This document shows positions 36,649-45,373 of a stretch of DNA of 61,788 nucleotides, one piece after another. This DNA comes from Candidatus Sedimenticola endophacoides. Lineage in GTDB: Bacteria; Pseudomonadota; Gammaproteobacteria; Chromatiales; Chromatiaceae. Under the pieces are notes generated by a model. The model was given only the letters and a program-made list of their open reading frames with translations. It made no database searches and was not told the origin of the DNA. Both the position numbers and the translations under genes were made by a program. Every line of letters begins with the position of its first letter. Position 1 is the stretch's first letter. The stretch is taken from assembly GCA_003062205.1 (NCBI GenBank), contig PQCP01000091.1:1-61788 (forward strand), given 5' to 3'.

Positions 36649-38594
36649 GCCTGTTCGTCCACCAGTGACCGGATGCCGGGCGGGGTGGGGTCTTGCTCTT
36701 CGGCCTCGCCCTGGCTGGCCGAGAGGGTGAGCACCTCAAGACCGACTCCGGTCAGCGCCGCGTCCAGGCTCGGCAGTGCCTGTTCGATCCTGGTGGCGCT
36801 GGACTCCCGTTCGGCCACGAACCGGGTGGTGACCCGCTTCTCCTGGAGACTGATCCGGGCCGTTACCGGACCCAATGGTTCCAGGTCGAATACCAGGTTT
36901 ACGCGCCAGGGCTGTCCGGTCTCCTCCGCCTGCCCGTTGTCCGGGTCACGCTCAATGCGCAACAGAAAATTATCGGTCTCCTCCTGACGGTTGATGGGCA
37001 GTTCAAACTGCCACACCTGTTTGGGTGGATCGTCCGTCGGAAGCGAGGCGAGCTGGTGCAGTTGCACACGTGCCAGGGCGCTCTCGGCATGGCCGCGCAA
37101 CTCCGCGAGAAGGCGTGGTACCCCGGAGAAATCACCGCTGCCCTGGCGGGTGGCGGCGGGCTCACGCCCTGGAGGGGCCTGCTCGAACAGCTGACCGGGC
37201 GGGGTGCTTTTGAGCAACAGCAGCAGTTGCAGCAGGCGCTAACCGCCATGGAGAGCGAAGCGAAGGCGGTTAGTCCCCGATAGGCGTAGGCGCGGTTGTA
37301 TGGCCGCAGTTACGACCGATAGGGAGTGACGTAGGGCATACAAATAGCGCATCCGACACGCCGTAGAGTCATTGTGGTCATCATGACGGAGTTGCGCACG
37401 AGCAGCTTTGCTGCAATGTGCGGGACGGAGTCGTGATGAGCGCAGGACGGTCGGGGCAGTAACGGCTGTCGCGTTGGCGAGTCGATTTTGGGGACTGGGA
37501 TGTCCCAAAATCTTTCACGAGGTAGCGACACTCTTGTTGACCTTGAAGTCGCTGCCCACCGGCGCACCACCCCGGGCCAGACCGGCCTCAAGGAACAGAC
37601 CCGACTGGTCGAGGGCCTGGCGCAGCCGCTCGGGGATGGCACGGGCGGGTGTCTCCAGGGCGTGGCCGGACAACCGCTCCAGCAGATCGGCGAGGCGTGG
37701 GGCGGGCTCTCCGGTGACGCTCGCCCGCGCCGTCTGCGCATGCTGGAGATGCCTTTGAGGCTCTGCGACGTGCTCCCGTGTCTGCGGGGGAGGCGTCCGG
37801 GAGAGGCCGGCCGTCGGATCGACGGGGGGCGCCGAAGGCTGTCGCAGCAGCGGCCCGGCGGGCTCGGTGCGGATCGCCGGAGCGCTGTGTGTTGTTCTCT
37901 GCGCGGCGTATGGTGGCCCGGGCGGCACGGGGGGGGATGGGCCGTTTTCGCTGTAGATCCTGGCGCGACCGGTCAGGGTCGGCGGTATGGCGGGGGCGCG
38001 CTCGGCGCGCCCGGGGGGAAGGGCCTCGGCGGCGCCTCCCCGGAGAGGTTTGAGGGGGCTGCCCGCGGCGGGTTTTGCATCTGGACTCGCCGGGAGCGGT
38101 TGTGTGGAGCGGGCGATCTCCGCAATGGTCGTTCCGGGGGGCGGGCGGTGTGGGCTGTGTGCGGCGGTGGGGTGGCGGGTTCCGTCGTGGCGGTGCCTCT
38201 CCGCCGCCGAGGGTCGGGGTGCCGTTGCGGAGGGGTCGGACAGCAGACTGCGCAGCCGCTCCAGCAGCAGGCCCAGGGGGGCCTGCCGGGGCAGGATCGC
38301 ACGCAGCGCCCTGGCCTCCACTCCGCCGCCGCCCGCCTCCCCCCCGAGCAGCAGCATCTGCGGCAGCCTGCCACCCTTGATCACGCTCAGCAGCAGACGC
38401 TCTCCCGGCTTCAGGGTAAGCGGGGTTCTGACCTCCACTTCGAGGTTGGCGATGCGTAGGATGGCGCGCTGATCCTCCGTCGCCCGCACAACGCTGGCCT
38501 TCAGGATCTGACCCGGGCTCAGGGTCTGCTTCGCGCTGTCCGGGCGGGGCCCGGAGTGGAGGCGTGGCGGGTGTCTGAGATCGTGAATCTCCAT
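36645..38594 (-). pseudogene. FliK-like flagellar hook-length control protein, interrupted by E
   Basis: 38594-37537 encodes an N-terminal domain (LRIANLEVEVRTPLTLKPGE) and a long Pro/Ala/Arg-rich linker. 36645-37236 encodes the C-terminal FliK domain (VWQFELPINRQEETDNFLL, WRVNLVFDLEPLGPVTARI). Joining across E gives FKVN-LLQLLLLLK in frame and a 549-aa protein. FliK is a secreted molecular ruler that measures the hook and triggers the FlhB switch. This copy is separate from the main flagellar block and paired with an FhlB-like gene, so it may be a second FliK. The interrupted form ends KSVATS. Confidence 0.82.
37237..37536 (+). mobile_element. E element copy 14, antisense in the fliK-like gene
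   Basis: 300 bp, left flank AGCAGG, right flank TTGACC, no duplication; excision restores an Asn codon. Confidence 0.87.
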
Positions 38595-38619
38595 GGCTCT
38601 AAGTGTATGCCAATACCGG

Positions 38620-38646
38620 TAAAGTTATCGTCCGAACTGGCGAAGC
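38620..38646 (+). promoter_or_regulatory. Weak sigma-28-like promoter before the pentapeptide gene
   Basis: TAAAGTTA-N11-GGCGAAGC. The -35 half is a good match to the flagellar sigma-28 consensus; the -10 half (GCCGATAA) matches at only four of eight positions. Confidence 0.25.
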
Positions 38647-38673
38647 ATTGACAAAAGGAATATAAAGATCGAT

Positions 38674-39606
38674 ATGGGCGAAGAATCCACAGAGCAGGGC
38701 CGCCAGACCCTCTGGTACGTGCGGCGCAAGGGGGCGGCCAAGGGGCCCTTTCCGAGCGGTGCCATGCGCCGCTTCCTGCTGCTGGGCAGGGTTCGCCTCA
38801 GTGACCAGGTGAGCCGCGACGGGCGGCATTGGATGAGCCTCTCCGAGGTACCGGAGATGATGCCCCCGGAGGTGCGGCGGGCCCTGGCCGAGGGGCGCGG
38901 GATTGAGGAGTTTCTCAGCAGCCGCAGCCGAGAGGATGAGCGGGATGGGCGTGACCGGCGCACCGCCGCCGATGATGTGAAGTTCGCCGAGCGGCGCAGG
39001 GGCGAGCGTCGCAATGAGGAGGATGAACAGCTCAAGCGCTTGCGCGAGTCGAAGACAAGGCTGCGCGAGGAGCGCGCGCGGGGCGGAAGCATCCCGGTGC
39101 TGGCCGCCGCAACCGTCTCCCTGCTGGTGATCCTGGCGGTGGGATACGGACTGTTCACCGGACTGCCGGAGTCGGGGTCTGACCCCGATTGCATGGCCGC
39201 CGCAGCCCCCGGTGTCAACTGGCAGAATTGTCGGCAGGACGGGCTTGCCGCCGAATCCGCCGATCTGAACGGGGCCAATCTCAACAATGCCGTGATGCGC
39301 GATGCCCGGTTTACCGGCAGTCGCCTCAACGGCGGGGATCTGCGCTACGGTGACTTCAGCGGCGCCGATCTCAGTTACGCCGAACTGCGCGGGGCGCGTC
39401 TGAAGGGGGCGGGACTGCGCAACGCCGACCTCTCCTATGCCGATCTCAGCATGGCTGATCTCAGCTATGCCGACATGAAAGGCGCCAATATCGGGGCCGC
39501 GACCCTGGAAGGGGCCCGCCTTGACCGCGCCGTCTGGGTCGATGGACGCCGCTGTGCCAGCGGCTCGGTGGGTGACTGCCTGTCCGGCTCAGGGCCGTCC
39601 GAATGA
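38674..39606 (+). CDS. GYF-like and pentapeptide-repeat membrane protein
   Basis: 310 aa. The N-terminus resembles a GYF_2 domain (LWYVRRKGAAKGPFPSGAM). A highly charged linker follows, then one TM (AAATVSLLVILAVGYGLF near residues 148-165) and a C-terminal pentapeptide-repeat region (ADLNGANLNNA, GADLSYAELRGARLKGAGL) predicted to fold as a right-handed beta-helix outside the membrane. Two Cys pairs bracket the helix. The cellular role is unknown. The 3' end overlaps the convergent AMMECR1 gene by 18 bp. Confidence 0.78.
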   Translation: MGEESTEQGRQTLWYVRRKGAAKGPFPSGAMRRFLLLGRVRLSDQVSRDGRHWMSLSEVPEMMPPEVRRALAEGRGIEEFLSSRSREDERDGRDRRTAADDVKFAERRRGERRNEEDEQLKRLRESKTRLREERARGGSIPVLAAATVSLLVILAVGYGLFTGLPESGSDPDCMAAAAPGVNWQNCRQDGLAAESADLNGANLNNAVMRDARFTGSRLNGGDLRYGDFSGADLSYAELRGARLKGAGLRNADLSYADLSMADLSYADMKGANIGAATLEGARLDRAVWVDGRRCASGSVGDCLSGSGPSE

Positions 39607-40182
39607 CTCGGTCCGGTAGCGGAAGATCCTGATCTGCTCCGACCAGTGGTCGGGCGGCAGTCCCGCCTTCTGCTTCAAGTGCCTGATAAATAGCTCAGGG
39701 CGTGGCAGTTGCTCCCAGACCGAGGGCAGAAAGGTGCCCCGGCGTCCCCCCTCCACCAGAATCAGACCGTCCACGCCCGGGTGTAGCTGCGCGATCAGAT
39801 CCTGCTCCGATGCGAAGGCCATCTCCTGGCTTGGGGTGAGGACCGAAATGTGGATCTCCAGATCCCCCAGCTCGGGCTCGCTCAGGGGCGGGAAGCGCGG
39901 ATCGCCGAAGGCGGCCGAGTGGGCGCTCTCGACCACGTCGCTGACCAGGGGCTGGAACGCCTCAAGGTGGCCGATGCAGCCACGCAGGGCATGGTGGCGG
40001 TTGAGGGTGACGAAGCAGGCGCGTCGGGCCCGCAATTCAGCGCAATAGGCACTGCTGTCGATGGGTAGCGGTCCGCCACCGTCGAGTCCATGGCGAATCG
40101 AAGCCACGGCGAGGTCGAGGAGGGTCTCCCGCCCCTGTGGGGAGATCGATTCCACAACCTCAGTAGAATGCGTAGGCGCCAT
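39589..40182 (-). CDS. amrA: AMMECR1-domain protein (AmmeMemoRadiSam system protein A)
   Basis: 197 aa from ATG 40182, which overlaps the end of the preceding Memo gene. AMMECR1 signature: LRGCIGHLEA followed by FGDPRFPPLSEPELGDLEI and LVEGGRRGTFLPSVWEQL. It forms a conserved neighbourhood with a Memo-family protein and a radical SAM enzyme, both present here. The biochemical role of the trio is not settled. Confidence 0.85.
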   Translation of the reverse strand: MAPTHSTEVVESISPQGRETLLDLAVASIRHGLDGGGPLPIDSSAYCAELRARRACFVTLNRHHALRGCIGHLEAFQPLVSDVVESAHSAAFGDPRFPPLSEPELGDLEIHISVLTPSQEMAFASEQDLIAQLHPGVDGLILVEGGRRGTFLPSVWEQLPRPELFIRHLKQKAGLPPDHWSEQIRIFRYRTESFGRP

Positions 40183-40948
40183 AGCCGACCACCTTGTGAC
40201 GGGGTCCGGCGGTATCGCCGGAGTTGCGCTGATCAAGGGTCAGGGCCCGCAGGTGGTGCCTGCGGGCGGCCAGCAGCAGCCCCTTGATCGGATTGCGGCC
40301 ACAGGCGTGGTCGCGCGACAGGGCGGCCGGATCGAGCTGTTCTATGGCGCGGGTCGCGGCGCTGTCCATCTCCCGGGCCTGCGTGTATTCGTGGTAATGA
40401 GAGAGGTCCGAGCTGATAACGATCAGTGTCTCGGCTCCTCCCCAGAGCCGCTCCAGCAGCTGCTCCACCTCTTCGCCACCGGCGTCTCCGACCAGAAATG
40501 GCACCAGGCGGAAGCCGGGCAGCGACTCCTGCAAAAAGGGCAGATGCACCTCCAGGGCGTGTTCATGCTCAAACGCCTGGTCGATCAGATGCAGTTGCGG
40601 CAGGTCGGTGATCGAGGCCAGGGCATCGGTGTCCACCTCGACCTCTCCCAGCGGGGTCTGGAAATAGTCCGCGCTGCTGTAGGCGATACCGTGGAAGGCC
40701 AGGCGATGGGAGGGGGCCAGCAGGACCACGCGCTTGATCAGCTGCCCGGCCTCCTCCAACTGGGCGTAGGCGCTGCCGGCGATGGGTCCGGAGTAGATGT
40801 AGCCCGCGTGGGGTGCGATCAGGGCCTTGGGGGTGGGGATGTCGGCATTTTTCCCCCCGGCGATGAAGCCGCGGACATCGTCCCTGAGCTGCTCCGGGCT
40901 GGCCGGATAGAAGAGTCCCGCGACGGCGGGCAGGTGAATCTTTTTCAT
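40160..40948 (-). CDS. amrB: Memo-family protein (AmmeMemoRadiSam system protein B)
   Basis: 262 aa from ATG 40948 (MKKIHLPAVAGLFYPAS). The Memo family is related to class III extradiol dioxygenases. Visible blocks are LIAPHAGYIYSGPIAGSAYA with the conserved His, LLAPSHRLAFHGIAY, EHALEVHLPFLQ and VISSDLSHYHEY. It ends inside the AMMECR1 gene start, so the two are translationally coupled. Confidence 0.88.
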   Translation of the reverse strand: MKKIHLPAVAGLFYPASPEQLRDDVRGFIAGGKNADIPTPKALIAPHAGYIYSGPIAGSAYAQLEEAGQLIKRVVLLAPSHRLAFHGIAYSSADYFQTPLGEVEVDTDALASITDLPQLHLIDQAFEHEHALEVHLPFLQESLPGFRLVPFLVGDAGGEEVEQLLERLWGGAETLIVISSDLSHYHEYTQAREMDSAATRAIEQLDPAALSRDHACGRNPIKGLLLAARRHHLRALTLDQRNSGDTAGPRHKVVGYGAYAFY

Positions 40949-41112
40949 CAGCGCGATCCTCAAGCGAAGGCGATCCGGCCCGCACTCCCCACCCGGTGAC
41001 ACTGGCACGACTTGTCAGGGGCGACAGAAAAGCGGAGCAGTCCGACAGACTGCTCACTTAACTGTGTAACTCAAACGGTGAAAAATCAAGGGTGGAGGGG
41101 CGCAATCTGCCT

Positions 41113-42216
41113 ATGCTTCAGGGCATGGAGAACATCCAGACCGCTTATCCTACCCGCTTCTGGCATGCCCTGGAGGGTGGCCGGGTGCAGTGCGACCTCT
41201 GCCCCCGGGCGTGCCGGCTCAAGGAGGGCCAGCAGGGGCTCTGCTTCGTGCGTGCCTGCAGGGGGGGCAGGATTGTCCTCACCACCTATGGGCGCTCCAG
41301 CGGGTTCTGCATCGACCCGGTGGAGAAGAAGCCCCTCAATCACTTTTTGCCCGGTACCCCGATCCTCTCGTTCGGCACAGCCGGCTGCAACCTCTCCTGC
41401 CGTTTTTGCCAGAACTGGGATATGAGCAAATCACGCCAGATGGACACCCTGGCCGACGCCGCCTCACCCCGGCTGATCGCCCGCAGGAGCGCCGAGCTGG
41501 GTTGCCGCAGCGTCGCCTTTACCTACAACGATCCGGTGATCTTCCACGAGTACGCCATCGACACCGCCCAGGCCTGCCATGAGCAGGGAATCCGCACCGT
41601 TGCCGTCACGGCTGCCTACATCTCTGCGGGGCAGCCGCGCGCGGAGTTTTTTGCCCACATGGATGCGGCGAATGTCGATCTGAAGGCGTTCAGCGAGCGC
41701 TTCTACCATAAGCTCACCGGCGGACACCTGCAGCCGGTGCTGGACAACCTGATCTATCTGAAGCATGAAACCGGGGTCTGGATTGAATTGACCACCCTGC
41801 TGATTCCGGGCCAGAACGACTCCGATGACGAGCTCGACCGGATGACCGCCTGGGTCGTCGAGCACCTGGGGCCGGATGTGCCGATGCACTTTACCGCCTT
41901 CCATCCCGATTGGAAGATGCGTGATACCCCGCCCACGCCCCCGGCCACTCTCGGGCGCGCCCGCAGGATCGCCCTGGACAACGGTGTGCGCCACCCCTAC
42001 ACCGGCAATGTGCATGACCGGGTGGGTGGCAGCACCTTCTGCCACCGCTGCGGAGAACTTCTGATCGAGCGCGACTGGTATCGACTGGGGCGCTGGAACC
42101 TCACCGCCGACGGAACGTGCCGTTTCTGCGGGAGCCGCTGCGCCGGGGTATTCGACAGCGCCGGACCGGGCGACTGGGGCCCGCGTCGTCAGCCGGTGCG
42201 CCTGGCCGGGGCGTGA
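41113..42216 (+). CDS. amrS: AmmeMemoRadiSam system radical SAM enzyme
   Basis: About 367 aa, divergent from amrB/amrA. The radical SAM cluster motif is CNLSCRFCQNWDMS, preceded by FGTAGC. Two further Cys sets lie at the N-terminus (CDLCPRACRLKEGQQGLCFVR) and at the C-terminus (CHRCGELL, CRFCGSRC). Homologues resemble pyruvate formate-lyase activases but act with Memo and AMMECR1 partners. The start is uncertain between 41092, 41113 and 41125. Confidence 0.88.
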   Translation: MLQGMENIQTAYPTRFWHALEGGRVQCDLCPRACRLKEGQQGLCFVRACRGGRIVLTTYGRSSGFCIDPVEKKPLNHFLPGTPILSFGTAGCNLSCRFCQNWDMSKSRQMDTLADAASPRLIARRSAELGCRSVAFTYNDPVIFHEYAIDTAQACHEQGIRTVAVTAAYISAGQPRAEFFAHMDAANVDLKAFSERFYHKLTGGHLQPVLDNLIYLKHETGVWIELTTLLIPGQNDSDDELDRMTAWVVEHLGPDVPMHFTAFHPDWKMRDTPPTPPATLGRARRIALDNGVRHPYTGNVHDRVGGSTFCHRCGELLIERDWYRLGRWNLTADGTCRFCGSRCAGVFDSAGPGDWGPRRQPVRLAGA

Positions 42217-42279
42217 GACGGGGTTGGCATCGTGCGTCCCGATCCGGGATAATCCCGGCTTTTCCCCGGAGCCCCGTCC

Positions 42280-43182
42280 ATGTGGTTTAAAAACCTCCTC
42301 ATCTACCGTCTGAGCCAGCCCTTCACCCTTACCCCGGAACAGTTGCACGAGGCCCTGTGTGAACGGGTGACCCGCGAATGCGGCAGCCTGGAGATGTCGA
42401 CCATCGGTTGGGCCCCCCCCCTGGGACGCGACGCCGAACTGCTGACCCATGCGGTGGCCGCCTGCACCATGGTGTGCGCACGCCGCGAGGAGCGGGTGTT
42501 GCCCACGGCGGTGGTCAGGGAGCACCTTGCGCAGCGGGTGGCGGAGATCGAGGAGGCCGAGGGCCGCAAGGTGCGCCGCCGCGAGCAGATGGAGCTAAAG
42601 GAGAACATCCTTACGGAACTGATGCCGAGGGCTTTTACCAGGGCATCGTCGACCTACGCTTATATCGACGGCGAGCACGGCTGGCTGGTGGTGGACGCGG
42701 CCAGCGCCAAGCGGGCCGAGGAGCTGATCACGCTGCTGCGCGAGACCCTTGGGAGCTTTCCGCTGAAGCCCCTGGAGGTGGCGCAGTCGCCTGCGTCGGT
42801 GATGACCGCCTGGCTCGCAGGGCGGCCGGTCCGGGAGTTTCAGATCCAGGACGAGTGCGAGTTGCGCGACACCGTGGAGGAGGGCGGGGTGGTACGCTGC
42901 CGTCGCCAGGACCTGGCGGGCGGAGAGATTCAGGCCCACCTGGAGGCCGGCAAACAGGTCGCGCGGCTGGCCGTGGAGTGGCATGAACGCCTGGCCCTGG
43001 TGCTGACCGAGGAGCTGGCGATCAAGCGCCTGCGCTTCCTGGACGTGATCCTGGAGGAGGCGGCCGAGGCCGAGGATGCCGCGACCCGCTTCGACGTCGA
43101 CTTCGCCCTGATGAGCCTGGAGCTGGGCCGCTTTATCCCGCGTCTGATCGACACCTTCGGCGGTATCGCCGAAGAGGGATAG
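42280..43182 (+). CDS. rdgC: Recombination-associated protein RdgC
   Basis: 300 aa, the expected length. It has the family start MWFKNLLIYRLSQPF, the block GWAPPLGRDAELLTHA and the C-terminus FDVDFALMSLELGRFIPRLI. RdgC forms a ring dimer on double-stranded DNA and limits RecA action. In E. coli it becomes important when replication restart is impaired. It is intact and convergent with the OmpA-like gene. Confidence 0.95.
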   Translation: MWFKNLLIYRLSQPFTLTPEQLHEALCERVTRECGSLEMSTIGWAPPLGRDAELLTHAVAACTMVCARREERVLPTAVVREHLAQRVAEIEEAEGRKVRRREQMELKENILTELMPRAFTRASSTYAYIDGEHGWLVVDAASAKRAEELITLLRETLGSFPLKPLEVAQSPASVMTAWLAGRPVREFQIQDECELRDTVEEGGVVRCRRQDLAGGEIQAHLEAGKQVARLAVEWHERLALVLTEELAIKRLRFLDVILEEAAEAEDAATRFDVDFALMSLELGRFIPRLIDTFGGIAEEG

Positions 43183-43200
43183 CCGCGCGCGCTTCGGAGG

Positions 43201-44442
43201 CTACCCTTCGTCTCCACCCCGCACGAAGATCTCGATGCGACGGTTTTGGGAGCGCCCCTCGGGGGTCTCGTTGTCCCCAACCGGCCGGGTGTCCGCGTGG
43301 CCCAGGGCCACCAGACGCTCGGCTCCCACACCCTCGTTGATCAGATAGCGCACCACCTCGGTGGCCCGGGCCGAGGAGAGGGCCCAGTTGTTGCCGTAAG
43401 GGCTGGTTACATCCTGGCGGAACGGACGGTTGTCGGTGTGCCCGGAGACCTGGATCACCCGTGGCGCGCTCTGGCGCAGTAACGGGGCCAGCTGCCGCAG
43501 GGCATTTCGGCCCTGGGGTGAGAGCCGCGCGGAGCCGGACGGGTAGAGCATGCTGTCGAGGAGGGTGATCTCCAGGCGCTGCTGGAAACGCTTGATGGTC
43601 ATCTGCTTGGCGCTCAGCTCCTTCTCCAGGGTCTGATTGACCTGGTCAAGCCGTTGCTTCAGCGATTGATTGCTCTCCTGCAGGTCCGCCGTGCGGTCAT
43701 GCAACTGGCGCACCCGGCTTCGCTCCCGTGCCAGATGCTCCTGCAACTGCTGCAGCTGCTCCTGGTCCAGGTTCAGGGCCTCCAGTTGGGTCTGCAACTG
43801 CGCGAGCCGCTCCCGCAGTTCCCGGTTCTCCTCCCGCAGCCCCCGGTTGACCTCGCCGCCCTGGGCCAGCTGATCTTCCAGGGTGCGCTTCTGCTCGGAC
43901 AGACGGGCCTGTTCCCGGGTGATGCGGGACAGCTCGTCCCGCCCCTGTTGCAGGCTCAGCTCGACCCGCTGACGCTCGTCCTGTTGCTGTTGCAGGGTCT
44001 TCTCTATCTGCTCGCGCTCCTCCCGTTGCTGAAGCAGGGTCTGCTCCATCTGCTCATGGGCCACCACCAACTGTTGCCGGAGCCCGGTCAGCGCTGTCTG
44101 CTCCCGGCTCAGCAACTGTTCTGCCGCCTCGGCCCGCTGTTCCATTGCGTCCCCGTTCTGTCGCAGTGAGGCAATGGTCTCGGCGTCTCGTTGTCGCTCC
44201 CCGCGCACCATCTCCAACTCCCGCTCCCGCTCCTGAAGCAACCCATTGAGGCGCTGTTGTTCTCCGCGCGCTTCGGCGCGGTCGCGCTGCAGACCGTCGA
44301 GCTGCCGAGACAGTTCGATCGTTTGGTTCTGGTAATGGTAGATGGCCCCCCCTGAGGTGAGGGTGAGCAGGGTCAGAAGGAGGCCGACGCCCAGACTGAT
44401 CTGGCCCCGCTCCCGAATGGGGGATACAGCGACTTTCAGCAT
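43201..44442 (-). CDS. Membrane-anchored coiled-coil protein with OmpA-like peptidoglycan-binding domain
   Basis: 413 aa. One N-terminal TM (LGVGLLLTLLTLTSGGAIYHY) is followed by about 240 residues of continuous Gln/Glu/Arg-rich coiled coil, then an OmpA/MotB domain (VIQVSGHTDNRPFRQDV, LSSARATEVVRYLI, GRSQNRRIEIFV). The plan resembles chimeric MotB-like or YiaD-type envelope proteins. No MotB plug or proton-channel Asp is evident next to the TM, so a motor stator role is unlikely. It could be a structural link between inner membrane and wall. Confidence 0.8.
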   Translation of the reverse strand: MLKVAVSPIRERGQISLGVGLLLTLLTLTSGGAIYHYQNQTIELSRQLDGLQRDRAEARGEQQRLNGLLQERERELEMVRGERQRDAETIASLRQNGDAMEQRAEAAEQLLSREQTALTGLRQQLVVAHEQMEQTLLQQREEREQIEKTLQQQQDERQRVELSLQQGRDELSRITREQARLSEQKRTLEDQLAQGGEVNRGLREENRELRERLAQLQTQLEALNLDQEQLQQLQEHLARERSRVRQLHDRTADLQESNQSLKQRLDQVNQTLEKELSAKQMTIKRFQQRLEITLLDSMLYPSGSARLSPQGRNALRQLAPLLRQSAPRVIQVSGHTDNRPFRQDVTSPYGNNWALSSARATEVVRYLINEGVGAERLVALGHADTRPVGDNETPEGRSQNRRIEIFVRGGDEG

Positions 44443-44784
44443 GACTACCTCCGGTACAAACCAGATGGACTGGATGGAAATAGTATATTTTTTTCGGCCT
44501 ATTCGCCTATAGAAAACACTTATCTATCAGAGGGGGGTGTTTATGGGTATCTCGGCGGCGCCTATGGGAATCAACGAGCATGGGGTAGCAGAATGCAATT
44601 GCTTGCACCCCCTTGAGAAACAAGGGCAAGACAAACAAAAAGCTTGACCGGTTTTTTCAAGGCTGGCAGGGCACGGATGACAGGGCATCAGGGCATCAGG
44701 GCATCAGGGCATGGACACCCACCCGGTGGGAGGTTTGAACATCGGCCCCGTTGCACCCTGTTGAGGGGGGTTGGGATATCCAGG
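44443..44784. other. Intergenic region with a short tandem repeat
   Basis: 342 bp between the OmpA-like gene and queF. An 8-bp tandem repeat (AGGGCATC, about four copies) lies at 44681-44712. A 34-codon ORF at 44543-44647 (MGISAAPMGINEHG) follows a ribosome-site-like GAGGGGGG, but I have no other support for it. Confidence 0.4.
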
Positions 44785-45174
44785 CTAGGGCAGGTGCACC
44801 GGAACCGGCGGTTCCCAGCCGGGGGCCCGGTGTTCGGCGACCACCTTGGTGTAGATGCCGCCACGTACGTAGAAGTCGGCACTGAGGCGCATGAAGCGGG
44901 GCTCGGTGGCCGCGCTCAGATCGGTGAGGATGCGGTTGGTCACCGCCTCGTGAAAGGCGCCCTCTTCGCGAAATGACCACATATACATCTTTAGCGATTT
45001 CAGCTCGACACAGCGCGCCTCGGGAATGTATTCGATGGTCAGTTCGGCGAAATCGGGCTGGCCGGTCTTGGGGCAGAGGCAGGTGAATTCGGGAACCCGT
45101 ATGCGGATGGTATAGTCCCGCTCCGGTGTCGGGTTGTCGAAGGTTTCCAGTGTCTTGCTGGGCTGGCTGGGCAT
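44785..45174 (-). CDS. queF: NADPH-dependent 7-cyano-7-deazaguanine reductase QueF
   Basis: Reduces preQ0 to preQ1 in queuosine biosynthesis. 129 aa from ATG 45174, the short (unimodular) form, unlike the 280-residue E. coli type. The nucleophile region ([16 protein letters not shown]) and the NADPH-binding motif ([20 protein letters not shown]) are complete. The catalytic Cys is in [10 protein letters not shown]. It is divergent from smc. Confidence 0.95.
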   Translation of the reverse strand: MPSQPSKTLETFDNPTPERDYTIRIRVPEFTCLCPKTGQPDFAELTIEYIPEARCVELKSLKMYMWSFREEGAFHEAVTNRILTDLSAATEPRFMRLSADFYVRGGIYTKVVAEHRAPGWEPPVPVHLP

Positions 45175-45284
45175 TGGGGTTGCTCCGGGTGCAAAGGGCG
45201 CAATTATACGCGACTCGGAGCGCACCCTGAAGGGCCAGGCAAGGCTGTACAGTTATTGAACTAAAAAATATAAAAACACATTAT

Positions 45285-45303
45285 ATTCAGTTAAATACTG
45301 AAT
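45285..45303. promoter_or_regulatory. Inverted repeat in the queF-smc divergent promoter region
   Basis: ATTCAGT-N5-ACTGAAT, a perfect 7-bp inverted repeat in an AT-rich island (about 45245-45335) between divergent genes. It has the size and symmetry of a dimeric regulator site; I cannot name a regulator. Confidence 0.35.
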
Positions 45304-45373
45304 TATTCTCGCGTATTTTATTACATACAAGCTCCCTTGTCAGCGGAACCTTGTGGGGGTATCTTAGCGCCCT

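Noticed and set aside
44543..44647. A 34-codon ORF with a good ribosome site in the queF upstream region
   Set aside because: No conserved motif or neighbour supports it; mentioned only in the intergenic entry.
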